From Bradysia coprophila (taxonomy: Eukaryota > Arthropoda > Insecta > Diptera > Sciaridae): DNA of 64,000 bases. How positions within the stretch are numbered: position 1 is the stretch's first letter; the number at the start of each line of letters is the position of its first letter. A program made the position numbers and the translations under genes. The stretch spans positions 248,001 through 312,000 of the forward strand of contig NW_023503656.1 in NCBI RefSeq assembly GCF_014529535.1. The letters are read 5' to 3'. This document shows positions 42,201 to 54,480 of this stretch, piece by piece. The notes under the pieces are model-generated. The model was not told where the DNA came from. It did not search any database and was given only the letters and a program-made list of their open reading frames with translations.

Positions 42201-44084
42201 TCTAAAACACAAACACGGTGCACCTCATCTCACCTCAGTGCACCACGCTTCACCTCGAGGCACCACGCTTCACCTCGAGGCACCACGCTTCACCTCGGTG
42301 CACCACGCTTCACCTCGGTGCACCACGCTTCACCTCGGTGCACCACGCTTCACCTCGGTGCACCACGCTTCACCTCGGTGCACCACGCTTCACCTCGGTG
42401 CACTACGGCTCACCTCGGTGCACCAAGGACTAATCGATGAATCGTTGGACCGAACCCGCTAGGGTGTCTTTCTAAAACGGCGTGTCAGCGAAAAAGTATC
42501 AATTGAATTGTACAGTTAAAGTCACTCACACCTCTTCAATTTGCTTGAGTTGTTTTTTGGGTACTCATACCAATATCATACGTGTCCACAAAAAATAAAC
42601 CACGGGTTAATATTTATCGGACTTACCTTAGCTTATCTATCGTGTAGGCGACCCAAACGTCTCAGACGTAAATTTGCACAAATGACACGCATTAGAAAAA
42701 TCAAAGTACGTTGTTAAATATTATGAGTTTTCAAAAAGATTTACTTTCGATTCAGCTGTCGAAAATACAAGAACATTAAAAAAAACAAAATAAAATTGTG
42801 TCGCGTGGACAGAAACTTTTTAGAAAACTAACAGGTATCCGGCGGGCGCTGAAGATTTTTTATAGAAACTGACAGTAATTCAGGCGTCGCGTCGGGTGGA
42901 CGACCTTTTTTTGTATAAAAGTAGCCTTTGACTTGGGTGGGCCGGCACAAAAGTTTTCTTCCACGCCCGCCTTATGCGCTGATACATGGCCATGGAAGCG
43001 TGAATAGGAAATTCAAAAAGTAGTCCGTAGAAAACTGACTCCCAATGTTTATTATGTTTAAATCACGATTGTTACATTCAATGCAATGGGATGCAATATC
43101 GAAGAACATAACAAACCTAACGTCACCTTGCGAGTTGAAACTTATTTAAAATCATATCTTTGGTAAAAGCTACAAGATACATATGAAAAGTCCTTATTTA
43201 GATTGAGAATATTTTTCACATACTACCTATGTCAATGCCTTTTTTATTGATAGAGTAGACAATCAGACAGTAGAGGTCAAAAGAAGGATTGGTCTTGGAT
43301 GGGCAACATTCGGAAAACTTAGTATGATTTTTAAAAGCAAAATGAACAACAGTGGTGAAGAGGAAAATTTTTGATTCGTGTGTCCTACCGACGCTGACGT
43401 ATAGAGCAGAAACGTTAACACTAACGAAAGCATCCGAGAACAAGGTCAGAGCTGCACAAAGAGCAATGGAATATAGTATGCTTGTGATTTCCCTTAGAGA
43501 TAAAATCGCGAATCAGTGGATTCGGCAACAAACGAAAGTCGTAGACGTGATGGAATGGACAGCATCACTGAAGTGGAATTGGGCAGGACACATTGCGAGA
43601 ATGACAGCTGACCGTTGGACCAAAACCATAATGAATTGGAGACCACCAATGACACAACCAATATGCAGGCCACGAGAAAGATGAACGAACTCCGATCAAG
43701 CTAATGGTGGGGACAAACTGGCAGTTCAGAATTTAAAACAAAAGAGGGGGCCTGCATTCAGCAGTGAATATCAACGGGATGATTAAGAAGAAAACGAAGA
43801 AGAACTTATTCGCAAATCATGATCAGAGGCCTTATATTAGAAGGAAAATCTATCAAAATCTATCGATATAAAAAGGCATTATCATAGTTAGTATGTGAAA
43901 AATATTCTCAATCTAAATAAGGACTTTTAATATGTATTTTGTAGATCTTACCAAAGAGATGATTTTATATAAGTTTGAACTCGCAAAGTGACGTTGGATG
44001 TGAGTTAGTTGTGTCCGTTATTAAATAAAATTAAAATTAATATCATCAATACAGCCCGGCCGAAGGCCGGGAAGCAGTGCTAGT
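42201..44084 (+). mobile_element. Tandem array unit 2 (1,884 bp)
   Basis: Same order as unit 1, but the 20-bp repeat is expanded to about ten copies and a stretch downstream (the ATGCGCCCCAAGCTACGG region) is deleted. The RTE-derived frame at 43352-43684 (110 aa; TLTKASENKVRAAQRAMEYS, WNWAGHIARMTADR) is the best-preserved of the three but lacks RT motifs. Confidence 0.75.
42235..42425 (+). repeat. 20-bp minisatellite
   Basis: About ten copies of CACCACGCTTCACCTCGGTG. Because 20 is not a multiple of three, all frames are open here, which explains the overlapping 71-74-codon frames. Confidence 0.9.
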
Positions 44085-47000
44085 CTATAATATAAAACAC
44101 AAAGACGGTGCACCTCATCTCACCTCGGTGCACCACGCTTCACCTCGGTGCACCACGCTTCACCTCGGTGCACCACGCTTCATCTCGGTGCACCACGCTT
44201 CACCTCATTGCACTACGGCTCAACTCGGTGCACCAAGGACTACCCGATGAATCTGTGGACCTAACCCGCTAGGGTGTCTTTCTAAAACGACGGGTCAACG
44301 AAAAAGTTCTTCGAATGCGCTTCAAGCTACGGTGTGGCAGACTTCTCTACTTTAAACACAGTGGTAGCTCGGCCTCCGATTTGTCAGTGGGACACACATC
44401 CGAGGATGTCTTTCAAAAACAACACAGCCGTCGAACAGTAAGGAGCCGTCCACGCCAAAGACAAAAAATTGTTTACTCACAAGTCTTGCTTCATCTAAGT
44501 AAAACGAAGCTTAACTTACGTATTTGAAATTTCACAGTGGAGTAACAGATATTCCAAGCGATTTTCTGATATTGTATCAATTGAATTGTACAGTTAAAGT
44601 CACTCATACCTCTTCAATTTGCTTGAGTTGTTTTTTGGATACTCATACCAATATCATACGTGTCCACAAAAAACTAACCACGGGTTAATAAATATCGGAC
44701 TTCCCTTAGCTTATCTATCGTATAGGCGACCCAAACTTCTCAGACGTAAATTGGCACAAATGACACGCATTAGAAAAATCAAAGTATGTTGTTAAATATT
44801 ATTAGTTTTCAAAAAGATTTACTTTCGATTCAGCTGTCGAAAATACTAGATAATTTAAAAAAATAAAATAAAATTGGGTCGCGTGGACAGAAACTTTTTA
44901 GAAAACTAACAGGTATCCGGCGGGCGCTGAAGATTTTTTATAGAACTGACAGTAATTCAGCCATCGCTTCGGGCAGACGACCTTTTTTGTATAAAAGTAG
45001 CCTTTGACTTGGGTGGGCCAGCACAAAATTTTTCTTCCACGCACGCCTATGCGCTGATACATGGCCATGGAAGTGTTAGTACATAGTGAATTCAAAAAGT
45101 ATTCCTTAGAAAACTGACTCCCGATGTTTATTATGTTTAAATCACGATTGTTATATTCAATGCAATGGGATGCAATATCGAAGAACAAATCAAACCTAAC
45201 GTCACCTTGCGAGTTCAAACTTATATAAAATCATATCTTTGGTAAAAGCTACAAGATACATATGAAAAGTCCTTATTTAGATTGAGAATATTTTTCACAT
45301 ACTACCTATGATAATGCCTTTTTTTATTGATAGACTAGACAATCAGACAGTAGAGGTCAAAAGAAGGATTGGTCTTGGATGGGCAACGTTCGGAAAACTA
45401 GGATGATTTTTAAAAGCAAAATGAACAATAGTGGTGAACAGGAAAATTGTTGATTCGTGTGTCCTACCGACGCTGACGTATAGAGCAGAAACGTTAACAC
45501 TAACGAAAGCATCCGAAAAGCACAAAGCGCAAAGGAATATAGTATGCTTGGGATTTCAATTAGAGATAAAATCGCGAATCAGTCGATTCGGCAACAAATG
45601 AAAGTCGTAGACGTGATGGAATGGACAGCATCACTGAAGTGGAATTGGGCAGGACACATTGCGAGAATGACAGCTGACCGTTGGACCAAAACCATAATGA
45701 ATTGGAGACCACCAATGACACAACCAATATGCAGGCCACGAGAAAGATGGACGAACTCCGATCAAGCTAATGGTGGGGACAAACTGGCAGTAAATCAGGC
45801 GTCCCACTTGTCCGAAATGTCCGAAATTTTACACATTTGTCCGAAATTGTCCGAAATGTCCGAAATATTCTTCAAGACCTGACCAGAATTAAATATATAA
45901 ACTTATAAAAGTCTCATTTTCAAAAAAATTGCCTGCGGCGCGCTTCACAGAATTTTTAATTGACTGAAATTTTTATTCACTTGACTGTAAGTCATATGGG
46001 TCTTTATGGCAGAAAATACCGGAAAATGTGTATAGGTACCGCGATCACTATAATTGAAAATTATGTGGAAATATGACGTTAAATATGAAACGTTAAATGT
46101 GTAATATTTTTTTAACTTGAGTAAATCTAAATCGATTTTCAAAAACGTTTTGTTCGAAGGAGAACTGAATTCCTCAGGTCAAGTTTTTAAATGGGCGTTA
46201 TCAGCTCAATGGTCTGGGAGTAGTTCTCGAAAAACCGATATGCTCATTGTTTATTTTCCTATGGAACACGATAACTAACTCAGCTAATTTTCTAGACCTG
46301 GTTTTCATTCAAAAAAGCATTTCCTCAAAAAAAAATCCTGTTTTTCTGATTGAAAATCAATAAATCAATATTAAGATAATAATATAACGAGTGAGCGCAG
46401 CGAATGAATATGTTAGAAAATAGCTGTAGCTCTAAAAGACAGCCACGTTAAGAGTTTCCTGCGTCACATCTTGGCTGACTCCAATATCTTTTTTAAGCAT
46501 TTTTTCAGTATAGTCGACATTAAAAAATTTCGAATAGAAGAGAGAATATGATCGAATTTTTGAAGTAATAGTAGGAAAAGTAGACAAAAATTCCAACAGG
46601 TTTAATGGAAACTAATTACAAGATTCGCCTGTGGCGCATCGAAATTTTAACCTTGCTTGTGATCATTATTTCTTCCATCCTTCGATGAAATACATGCAAA
46701 TGATGTAGGTCGACGAAGGAAGTGTATTGACTAAAAACCACAAAAAACGAAATTATTCTATGCGAGGAAAATGTATTTCTCAGCATTTGTCCAAAATTTG
46801 AGGAACGGAAAGAAGCCTGACCCGTATTCAACCTGGTTTTATTTAAACATACAGTCTCGCAAGGTTGAAATACGACATGTTTCTGATTCGGGAGTTGTGG
46901 TTTGTAATTGAATTCACAAGAATTTCGTTTGACAAATGAAGATCTGGATTTCTGTTTTCTGAATTTTTATACTAAAATACCAAATCTAGATTTTCGTTTG

Positions 47001-47726
47001 TTTGACGAAATTTATATGGGGTCTATTACAAACCCTTACCTCAGAAACATGTCAGATATTATTCTTCCGCGACATGCATTAGTTAACCTACATCTTTAAC
47101 ACTATCTTTTCGTGAAGGTTTCAAGCCCTCTATTCAGGTTTATAATCTTTACAGCTACAGGTCATGTCAAAGTATACTTTTAAAAAAAATATCATCTCTC
47201 TCATCTCATATAAAGCCTTAGAATTTGTTGGTGGAATGGACTTAAATGACTTACAGACTTTTTCTAATGCGTAACTTTAGTGAAAATTAGAAAAAAAATG
47301 TCCGAAATTTTTGCAGAAAATGTCCGAAATTTTTATGAATTGTCCGAAATGTCCGAATTTCGGACAAGGCAAAATTTAGTGGGACGCCTGCAGTAAATGG
47401 TAATGGATCGTTCAGAATGGAAAACAAAAAAGGGAGCCAACATTCAGCAGTGAATATCAACGTGATGATTAAGAAGAAAACGAAAACGAACTTATTCGCA
47501 AATCATGTCAGAGGCCTTAGAAGGAAAATCTATCAAATTCTATCGATATAAAAAATCATTATCATAGTTAGGATGTGAAAAATATTCTCAATCTAAATAA
47601 GGACTTTTAATATGTATTTTGTAGCTCTTACCAAAGAGATTATTTTATATAAGTTTGAACTCGCAAGGTGACGTAAGGTGTGAGTTAGTTGTGACCGTTA
47701 TTAAATAAAATTAAAATTAATATTAT
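44085..47726 (+). mobile_element. Tandem array unit 3, interrupted by a hAT element
   Basis: Same order as units 1 and 2 with about five 20-bp repeats (44108-44230). A 1.6-kb hAT element lies within its RTE-derived part. Without it the unit is ~2.04 kb. It ends at 47726 without the CCCGGCCGAAGGCCGGG hairpin and runs straight into CAGTCTTGATCCACATTAC, the continuation of the 176-bp satellite unit broken at 40210. Confidence 0.75.
45796..47390. mobile_element. hAT-type non-autonomous element, 1,595 bp, 8-bp target duplication
   Basis: Ends CAGGCGTCCCACT and AGTGGGACGCCTG, flanked by CAGTAAAT at 45788-45795 and 47391-47398. Subterminal arrays of TGTCCGAAAT occur at both ends in opposite or mixed orientation. 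The interior contains a diverged unit of the ~150-bp satellite (46130-46300) and short ORFs only. No transposase is recognised. Confidence 0.9.
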
Positions 47727-48458
47727 CAGTCTTGATCCACATTACAAAATAAAATTTTACAAAATAAAATGATCTAGTCTGCTTTTTGACAATTGAATTT
47801 CAATTGTCAAAAACCAGATTCGATCATTTTATTTTGTTTTTACCTTATTTAAAAAAAAAAAAAAAAAAAAAAATTGAAACAATAGAACAGTCCGTATGAT
47901 CTGGAATTTCCAATTGTATCCCAGAAATCGGTTAAATTGTTTAAAGAATCAGATTGTAATTAATTATTTTGGAGAACTATGCGCATATTCGGTGTTAAAA
48001 TAAGTTTTGCTACAAACAGTGAAAATATGAGTCAAAGAATTGAGGAGATAAGAGAGTAATTACAGTAAATACTAAAGGAATACTTGTCAATTTCCTGCGA
48101 ATAACAATTACTACGACAATAACGGAGAAATGTGAGCAAATGAGCTAATTCTGTCACACGGTTCTAAAAATATAATGTTTCCTGATTAAAAGCAATCATT
48201 CGCATACCATTCGCCTTAGAAGAAGTCAGCGTCCACATGCAGCAAACATTCGCTTGAAGGAAAACAACGTCTCGCCTTTCTATTTTTGTTTTTATTTTAT
48301 CTCAGCGGTAGAAAACAAAATGAAAAATATCTGAAAATTGTGGATGATCCGAAAACAGTCTGCAGCTCGATTTTGTTTTTAATTCAAAAACAACAATCAT
48401 TCACAGTTTTTAATAGTAAAAAAAATCCACAGAAATAGCCTTGCTATTCTCACCATCA
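47727..48458. other. Spacer downstream of USP14
   Basis: 47727-47760 is the right half of the interrupted satellite unit. 47765-47825 holds a small palindrome (TTGACAATTGAATTTCAATTGTCAA-type). An A-run of about 24 lies near 47850. A reversed AATAAA (TTTATT near 48290) could serve as the USP14 polyadenylation signal. Confidence 0.45.
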
Positions 48459-50391
48459 TCACTCCTCCATTTTTTCATCTTCAACGGGCACCTCCAAAAT
48501 TCTCGGCCCATACAACAGCACGTATGCACAATGCCAATCGCCACCTCCCGACAATCGCAATATTTCTTCGTCGGTAGCCGGAGTCACAACATCATCGTCG
48601 AACTTCATCCATTTACCTTCCGTTTGCCGAACCCAGCCGACGTAATGGCCAGACGAACTGGATCTGCCTTGATGTGTGAGCACCGCTTGTAACGTGTAAT
48701 AACCACTATTATTGCTACCTAGATCTGATCGAATGGTTCAATCAAAATTGAAAGAATTTTTGTTTTGTAACATCAACACCAACCACTTTCGAAGAAATAC
48801 GGCAGTGCATGCGTTTTGGGCTTCTTGTCTCCGGACTTAGGATTGTCTTTCATATTTGTTTGACGTTCCAGATAAGCATCCTCCTCTTCCTTGAATTTGG
48901 ACCGCATGGGGGTTAACTTATCTTGCAATGCCGGTGTACACAGATCGAATGCATCGAAGTCGATGGGGAATTTAATGTCCTTCAGAACTTTTGCATTGAT
49001 TCCCTCTTTGCCCTTGTATTGAAATCGCACAAAATTCACCGTCAAATAAGCAGGCAGTCGACTTATCAACGACTGAAACAATATTACTGGTCAGTAACCC
49101 GTTGGCGCTGACGCAAAATTTTAATTTTACCGTTTTGGTGTAAACAGCGTCCCTCGACAGCGATACAGACATTTTGGTCAGTTGCTCTTGCATTTTCTAT
49201 AATATTCAAAATGAAAATTGAAACAAAATCTGCACAACTTTTTACGTTAAACACGTTTTCAATGTTACCGATTTAAGACCACTCAGCATGTACTTCACTT
49301 CTTGCGATATGAAACAACTTAATTGAAGGAAATTCTCCCTGCTAGATGTCGATGGTTCATCTGGCGCTTCGATACATTTCATTTCTACGTCGAAGGTGCC
49401 ACCGAAATATTGGTCGATGAAAGAGCTGTCGAGCAAGACTGACGTCAATGGGTGTTCACATTAGAAAAACAAAATTATTTACCTGAATGAAGGACCATCG
49501 GCCGAGCTATTTTTGAGAGCAGGCAATTGTTGCTGCAACATTTTCAGCAGCTCAGACCAACATTCGTTAGCATCCTGAAAAGAAAATTTTAAAATAAAAA
49601 ATACAGGAAACTGTTGGCCGTGTTTCAGTACTTGCTGTCGATAACCTCCATTTTCGCCAGTTTGAGCGAATTGTGGAAAAGTCATATGCAGCGTTTGAAG
49701 CAACAATATTGGAGTCACAGTATTTGAACCAGACATTTGATCGAAAACCGAACGCATTGCAGCAGTTATTGATTGAGCTGGCTGAGCCGATGCCAACGAT
49801 GCCACGGAAAACTCTTCTTTGTAACGTTTCAACGAATCCCGTAATTCCGGCACAGACTTCAAACATTGCACAACAGCGTTCATATAGCATGTGTTGCCGA
49901 GATTTGTTAATCCAGCTGGTACTTCTAATGCCGTAGCCAGTTCGGCTTCGTTCATATCCTCGATGAATTTCGGACGTTCTTCTTCCGATGGTTCCGCTTG
50001 CATTTCGTCCTTTGTGCCGAGCATTAAGATCACAGCTCCATCTTTAACGGACACATTCCATTCTTCATCCTTTAACGTAATTCCCTTTAAAATGACTTTC
50101 TGTCGGTCGGGTTGAACGCCTATTGAAAATGCCATTTTTTATAAAAACTTTGCGATGAAAAGAAACGTTCCCACAAACCTGTGAGCGCATACAATTGTGC
50201 CTTGAACAATATCGGGTCCTCGTCGGTGTTCACCTCAATATTAGGGAAGTTCTCCCGTCCCCATTTCACTTTCACTAAAAAAAAACAATTTGATGCGATT
50301 GCACGGTTTAATAAAGCGGGTCATCTCCATAATTTTTGGTAAAATTACAGTCATGCTGATGGTTCGCACACTTACCTTTATAGCAAGGCAT
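48459..50391 (-). CDS. USP14: Ubiquitin carboxyl-terminal hydrolase 14 (proteasome-associated deubiquitinase)
   Basis: Exons read on the minus strand: 50376-50391, 50179-50274, 49632-50119, 49483-49574, 49269-49425, 49131-49196, 48784-49072, 48459-48718. All introns are GT-AG, giving 487 aa (human protein 494). The N-terminal ubiquitin-like domain starts MPCYKVKVKWGRENF; start chosen by alignment with this family. The catalytic Cys box GLTNLGNTCYMN has Cys-115. The QQ/DANECW motif spans the exon 3/4 junction; IDQYFGGTF, LQLSCFI and EVKYML follow. The His box SSSSGHYVGWV and SGGGDWHCAYVLLYGPR lie near the C-terminus. In other animals it trims ubiquitin chains at the 26S proteasome through RPN1. 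Cys and His are intact, so an active enzyme is expected. The first intron is short and the start exon only 16 nt. Confidence 0.95.
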
Positions 50392-50851
50392 TTCAGACTT
50401 TTTAAATTGAATTACAAGTAAATGGTAGACAAGATTTACTTCCAAATTCGATTGATTGATTGAGACTATTTTGTTCCGAAAGAAAACCACAGTCACTTTT
50501 TGTATTCTAACCACAAACGTTCTGTGCGAATAAGACCGAAATGAATATTTGTTTTTTGAAGCTATGACACCGATGACACTTTCTGTCAACTGTGCGGTGT
50601 TTACTTTTAGGTGTTTTTCGATGTATATTGTCGATCAAAAACCGGGCGAATTCAAAAAATATGTGAACAGCAAAATAATAAACAAAATAAACGCATGGTA
50701 CGCTATCGTTTGTGTCCAAATTAGTTCAGTTGATCTGTGGGACGGGACACAATAGATTTTCAACACACTTGTACTAAAAGTAAAACACTATATGCTCAGT
50801 CGTTTTGGGAAGAATATTGAGGAAATTTCAACTGATTTTCAAAACATTTTT
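50392..50851. other. 5' flank of USP14
   Basis: Probable promoter and 5' UTR side of USP14, followed by a segment resembling the ~150-bp satellite (50800-50850). No TATA element can be assigned with confidence. Confidence 0.35.
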
Positions 50852-52277
50852 AGCCCCGTACGAAGTACAAAGGGGCTTATAGGATTACGATGCCGTGTGT
50901 AATTGATGTAATTCGAAGCAGACGGTAAGGGCAAAGTGTTTGCCTATGTTCATAGATGACGAATCTGCAATAAAAATTTTGTCTGTCCGTCTGTCCGTCT
51001 GTCACGTCGATATCTTGAGTAAATCAAATCCGATTTCAAAAATTTTTTTTTCCCTGAAAGATAGTCGAAATAGTGAGGCTAAGTTCGAAGATGGGCGTAT
51101 TCGGGTCGGCCCTTCGTGAGTTAGGGCCACCTAAGTGATTTAAGGTCTTTTGGTGATATTTATGGCAAAATAAACGAATGTAAATGACACGGCAAATGAT
51201 AGGTATTGTCAATACCAATCCAGGAAAAAAAAGTTTTTTAAAATCGGGTGAGTGGACCGTGAGTTAGGGCCTTAGAAGTGAAATGCTACTAGGGCCCTAT
51301 GTGTATTTTACATAGAACTCGAGTAAATTTCATTCGTTTTTCGTAATTTTTGTTTGATTTGGAAGGTAATCGAATGCCGAATAGAATGTTGTTGAAAAAA
51401 AATTAAATTTGGGTCCTTGGCCTAAGGCCGCTACTAGGGCCCTATGTGTATTTCACATATAACTCGAGTATATTTCATCCGTTTTTCGTAATTTTTGTTT
51501 CATTTGGAAGGTAATCAAAGGCCGAATAGAATGTTGTTGAAAAAAAATTAAATTTGGGTCCTTGGACTAAGGCCACTACTAGGGCCCTATGTGTATTTTA
51601 CATATAACTCGAGCAAATTTCATCCGTTTTTCGTAATTTTTGTTTCATTTGGGAGGTAATCAAAGGCCGAATAGAATGTGGTTAAAAAAAAATTTGGGTC
51701 CTCGGACTGAGGCCGATACTAGGGCCCTATGTGTATTTTACATATAACTCGAGCAAATTTCATTCGTTTTTCGTAATTTTTGTTTCATTTGGAAGGTAAT
51801 CAAAGGCCGAATAGAATGTTGTTGAAAAAAAATTAAATTTGGGTCCTTGGACTAAGGCCACTACTAGGGCCCTATGTGTATTTTACATATAACTCGAGCA
51901 AATTTCATCCGTTTTTCGTAATTTTTGTTTCATTTGGAAGGTAATCAAAGGCCGAATAGAATGTAGTTGGAAAAAAATTTAAATTTGGGTCCTCGGACTG
52001 AGGCCGATACTAGGCCCTTCAAAAAAATAAAATTTTAGGGCGATTTGAAATTTTTGTTTCATTTGAAAGGAACGTCGTACGGGGCTTCGTAATTGCGCTA
52101 TGCGCAATTTGTAAGATGTACATATTACATAATAATTTTACTTTAACTACATTAACCGGCGCAATAGGCTTACGGTCAAAGTAGGGTGACAGACGCACTA
52201 GGGTCACGAACGCAATAGATATACGGGTTTGTACGGGGCTCAGTCGCAGCAAACGCTCCGACTGTTCTGATGGCTCG
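50852..52277 (+). mobile_element. Helentron/DINE-like element E4
   Basis: Begins AGCCCCGTACGAAGTACAAA and ends CGACTGTTCTGATGGCTCG, followed by TTT. The core has about six ~145-bp units with CTAGGGCCCTATGTGTATTT, the reverse complement of the E1 unit. The end region has TACGGGGCTTCGTAATTGCG and the AATTGCGCTATGCGCAATT hairpin. E1 and E4 share a subfamily. No ORF. Confidence 0.7.
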
Positions 52278-52838
52278 TTTAATTGATGATGAATGGTGGT
52301 CAATTTCGTAATTATGCACAGATTTTTTTCCTTGTTGATAACTTGAGTAACTCTTCAACGATTTTCAATCTTTTTTTTTTTTAATCGACGAAAAATACAA
52401 TTTTTGAGGTTGATATCGTACTTGAATAATATCGGAGGCGTAGTGAGATGGGAGTAATTTATGAAAAAAACAATTCCTTGTTCCGTAATATAGACAGAAT
52501 AGATGTTTCCAGCACGAGCTGGATGCAAATTCTGTAGTCAAATTCGCTAAAAAGTTTTTAAGCATAAGTTAAAAATAATATTTTGTCTGTGGTGTGTAAG
52601 AGACCCTCGACTTCAAAAAAAAAACGTTGAAATACATTGCGAATAAAAAGCCATAAATAAAAAATCCAATCAGACCGTATACCAGCTACGTATACTCACA
52701 ATTTGTTGTAGTTGTTTCGTAATCTGATTACGGTAATCAGAAACAGGCTTCCAAAATCTCCATTTTTTTCATCTCAGGCCACATTTTTCCTACGTGGGTA
52801 ATCAGTGTAAAGCGCTAATGTATTCATTAAAAAAAAAC
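52278..52838. other. Gene-free spacer
   Basis: 52330-52430 resembles one unit of the ~150-bp satellite (TTGATAACTTGAGTAACTCT). Otherwise nothing is recognised. Confidence 0.4.
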
Positions 52839-52844
52839 TTTATT
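52839..52844 (-). terminator. Candidate polyadenylation signal of SF3B4
   Basis: TTTATT on the plus strand (AATAAA on the transcript), 50 nt past the SF3B4 stop codon. Confidence 0.5.
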
Positions 52845-52893
52845 TGCATCGATGGTCAAGTAAATTTATTCGATAGAAGTCCAAAACGAACAT

Positions 52894-54193
52894 TCAGTAA
52901 TTGAATTGTTCATTGTAGCCAGGAAAATTATTTCCGGGAGGCGGTGGCCTTGGTCCAAATCCAGGATTAAATCCTGGTGGAGGCGGTCTCCAATTTGGTG
53001 GTGGCGGTCTTGGAGGTCCAGGCATGTTCTGCCCGAAATTTTGCCAAGGTGGTTGAGGCATGGATCCGCGTTGTGGAAGAATGGGTGGAAGAGGTGGTTG
53101 TGGTGGCATCGGCGGCAAAGGTGGCGGTGGTATTGATGATGATGGTGGAATTGGCGGAACTGTTGGTGCCTGTAAATTGTAAGATAAACGAAAGTGTTTT
53201 TTTTCACAAATTTGTCTGAAATACGGAACAAAATCAATTTTACCATTAAAGGTGGCGGCGGTGGCATCATTTGTCCCATTTGACCGTGGCCCATTGGCAT
53301 TGACATCATTGGAACTGGTGCGTCAGCAAACAATTGATGTGGACGATCAGATGTAGAAAGAGGATTTTGTGCCGCCAATAATCGTTCAGCGGCAGAGCCA
53401 TGTCGTTCACCTTTCGAGTCCTTTTTGAAGGCGTACGAAACAGAAATCGGTCGATTGCACAAATACTGTCCATTCATTGCATCCATAGCAGCGTCGGATG
53501 CTTCGAAGCTGGCAAAGTTGATGAATGCAAAACCTTTTGAATTGCCCGTTTCCGGATCTCGCATAATTTTCGGTGTTTGTAATATCACACCAAATGCAGA
53601 AAATGTGTCGTACAGTAGCTTTTCATCGACTTCTGGATCCAAATTGCCAATGAAAATGTTCGCACCAACATCCAGATTTTTCTGATGAGCCGAAGCCTTG
53701 TTGACACGAATTGGCTTGCCGTACAGTTTGATCATGTTCATTATTTTTATGGCATAGTCCGCATCTTCTTCGCTGAGAAATTCTACGAAACCATAGCCTT
53801 GATGCATTTGCGTCACCCGATCTTTGGGCATATGAACGTTAACTGTACAATAGTAGAATCGATTAGAAAATTCCACAAACAAACACACACACACACACAC
53901 TTGTTTTAACGTACCCACAGGTCCACCTTGAACAAACAGCTCCCATAATAAGGACTCAGACACTTTATCGTCTAACCCTCCCACGTAAATTGTGGCGTCT
54001 GGAAAATTACGAAATTTTTACTAGTTAGATGATGGGAAACGTTTTCATTGTAGAAGTAAGGCTACGTGACGTATGAAACGTAAGTGCCCTGAATTTACGA
54101 AAAAAAGGCACTGGAACCGAATGCTTTTGAGGCCAGTTCCGGTTTTATCTTTTATTTACCTTGATTTCTTTCCGCGATCGGACCGGCAGCCAT
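52894..54193 (-). CDS. SF3B4: Splicing factor 3B subunit 4 (SF3b49/SAP49)
   Basis: Exons: 54160-54193 ([11 protein letters not shown]), 53915-53998, 53244-53842, 52894-53169, total 330 aa. RRM1 covers about residues 13-90 (IYVGGL, then GYGFVEF) and RRM2 about 100-180 (IFIGNL, then KGFAFINF). [20 protein letters not shown] follows, then a Pro/Gly/Met-rich tail ending NEQFNY. This order and sequence are diagnostic of SF3B4, which binds pre-mRNA upstream of the branch point as part of SF3b in the U2 snRNP. The tail is shorter than in human (424 aa), as in flies. A longer single frame that reads through introns 2 and 3 is an artefact: it misses [11 protein letters not shown] and scrambles the tail. 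Intron 2 carries a (GT)n run on the coding strand. Confidence 0.95.
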
Positions 54194-54480
54194 GGTATCA
54201 TACGATTACCCGGCCTTTTCTTACAAACAAAACTCTAGCAACAAAAACTGTCACGGCTGTCACGTTAAATTGCAAAAGAATGTAGTAGATGATTGAAACA
54301 CAAAAAATATACGCAAGCCAACGAAGCCAACTGAAACTGAACCAACTAAAGCGACAAAACGAACTAAACCAACTAAACTGACACGCAACATTGAAAATCT
54401 ATTACCTCGTGAATTTGAGCGGGGGAATGGCGGGTTATTTCAAACGTTAGAATACTTCGAAAATTGTAATTCACGCCGTA
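54194..54480. other. 5' flank of SF3B4
   Basis: Contains short degenerate AAACGAACTAAACCAACTAA repeats near 54340-54380; no gene. Confidence 0.35.

Noticed and set aside
42218..42462. Repetitive proteins of 71-74 residues in overlapping frames
   Set aside because: A 20-bp repeat without stops opens all frames; there is no sign of coding selection.
52866..53984. 372-codon single frame over SF3B4
   Set aside because: It reads through introns 2 and 3. Spliced exons restore the known RRM1 sequence and the Pro-rich tail.
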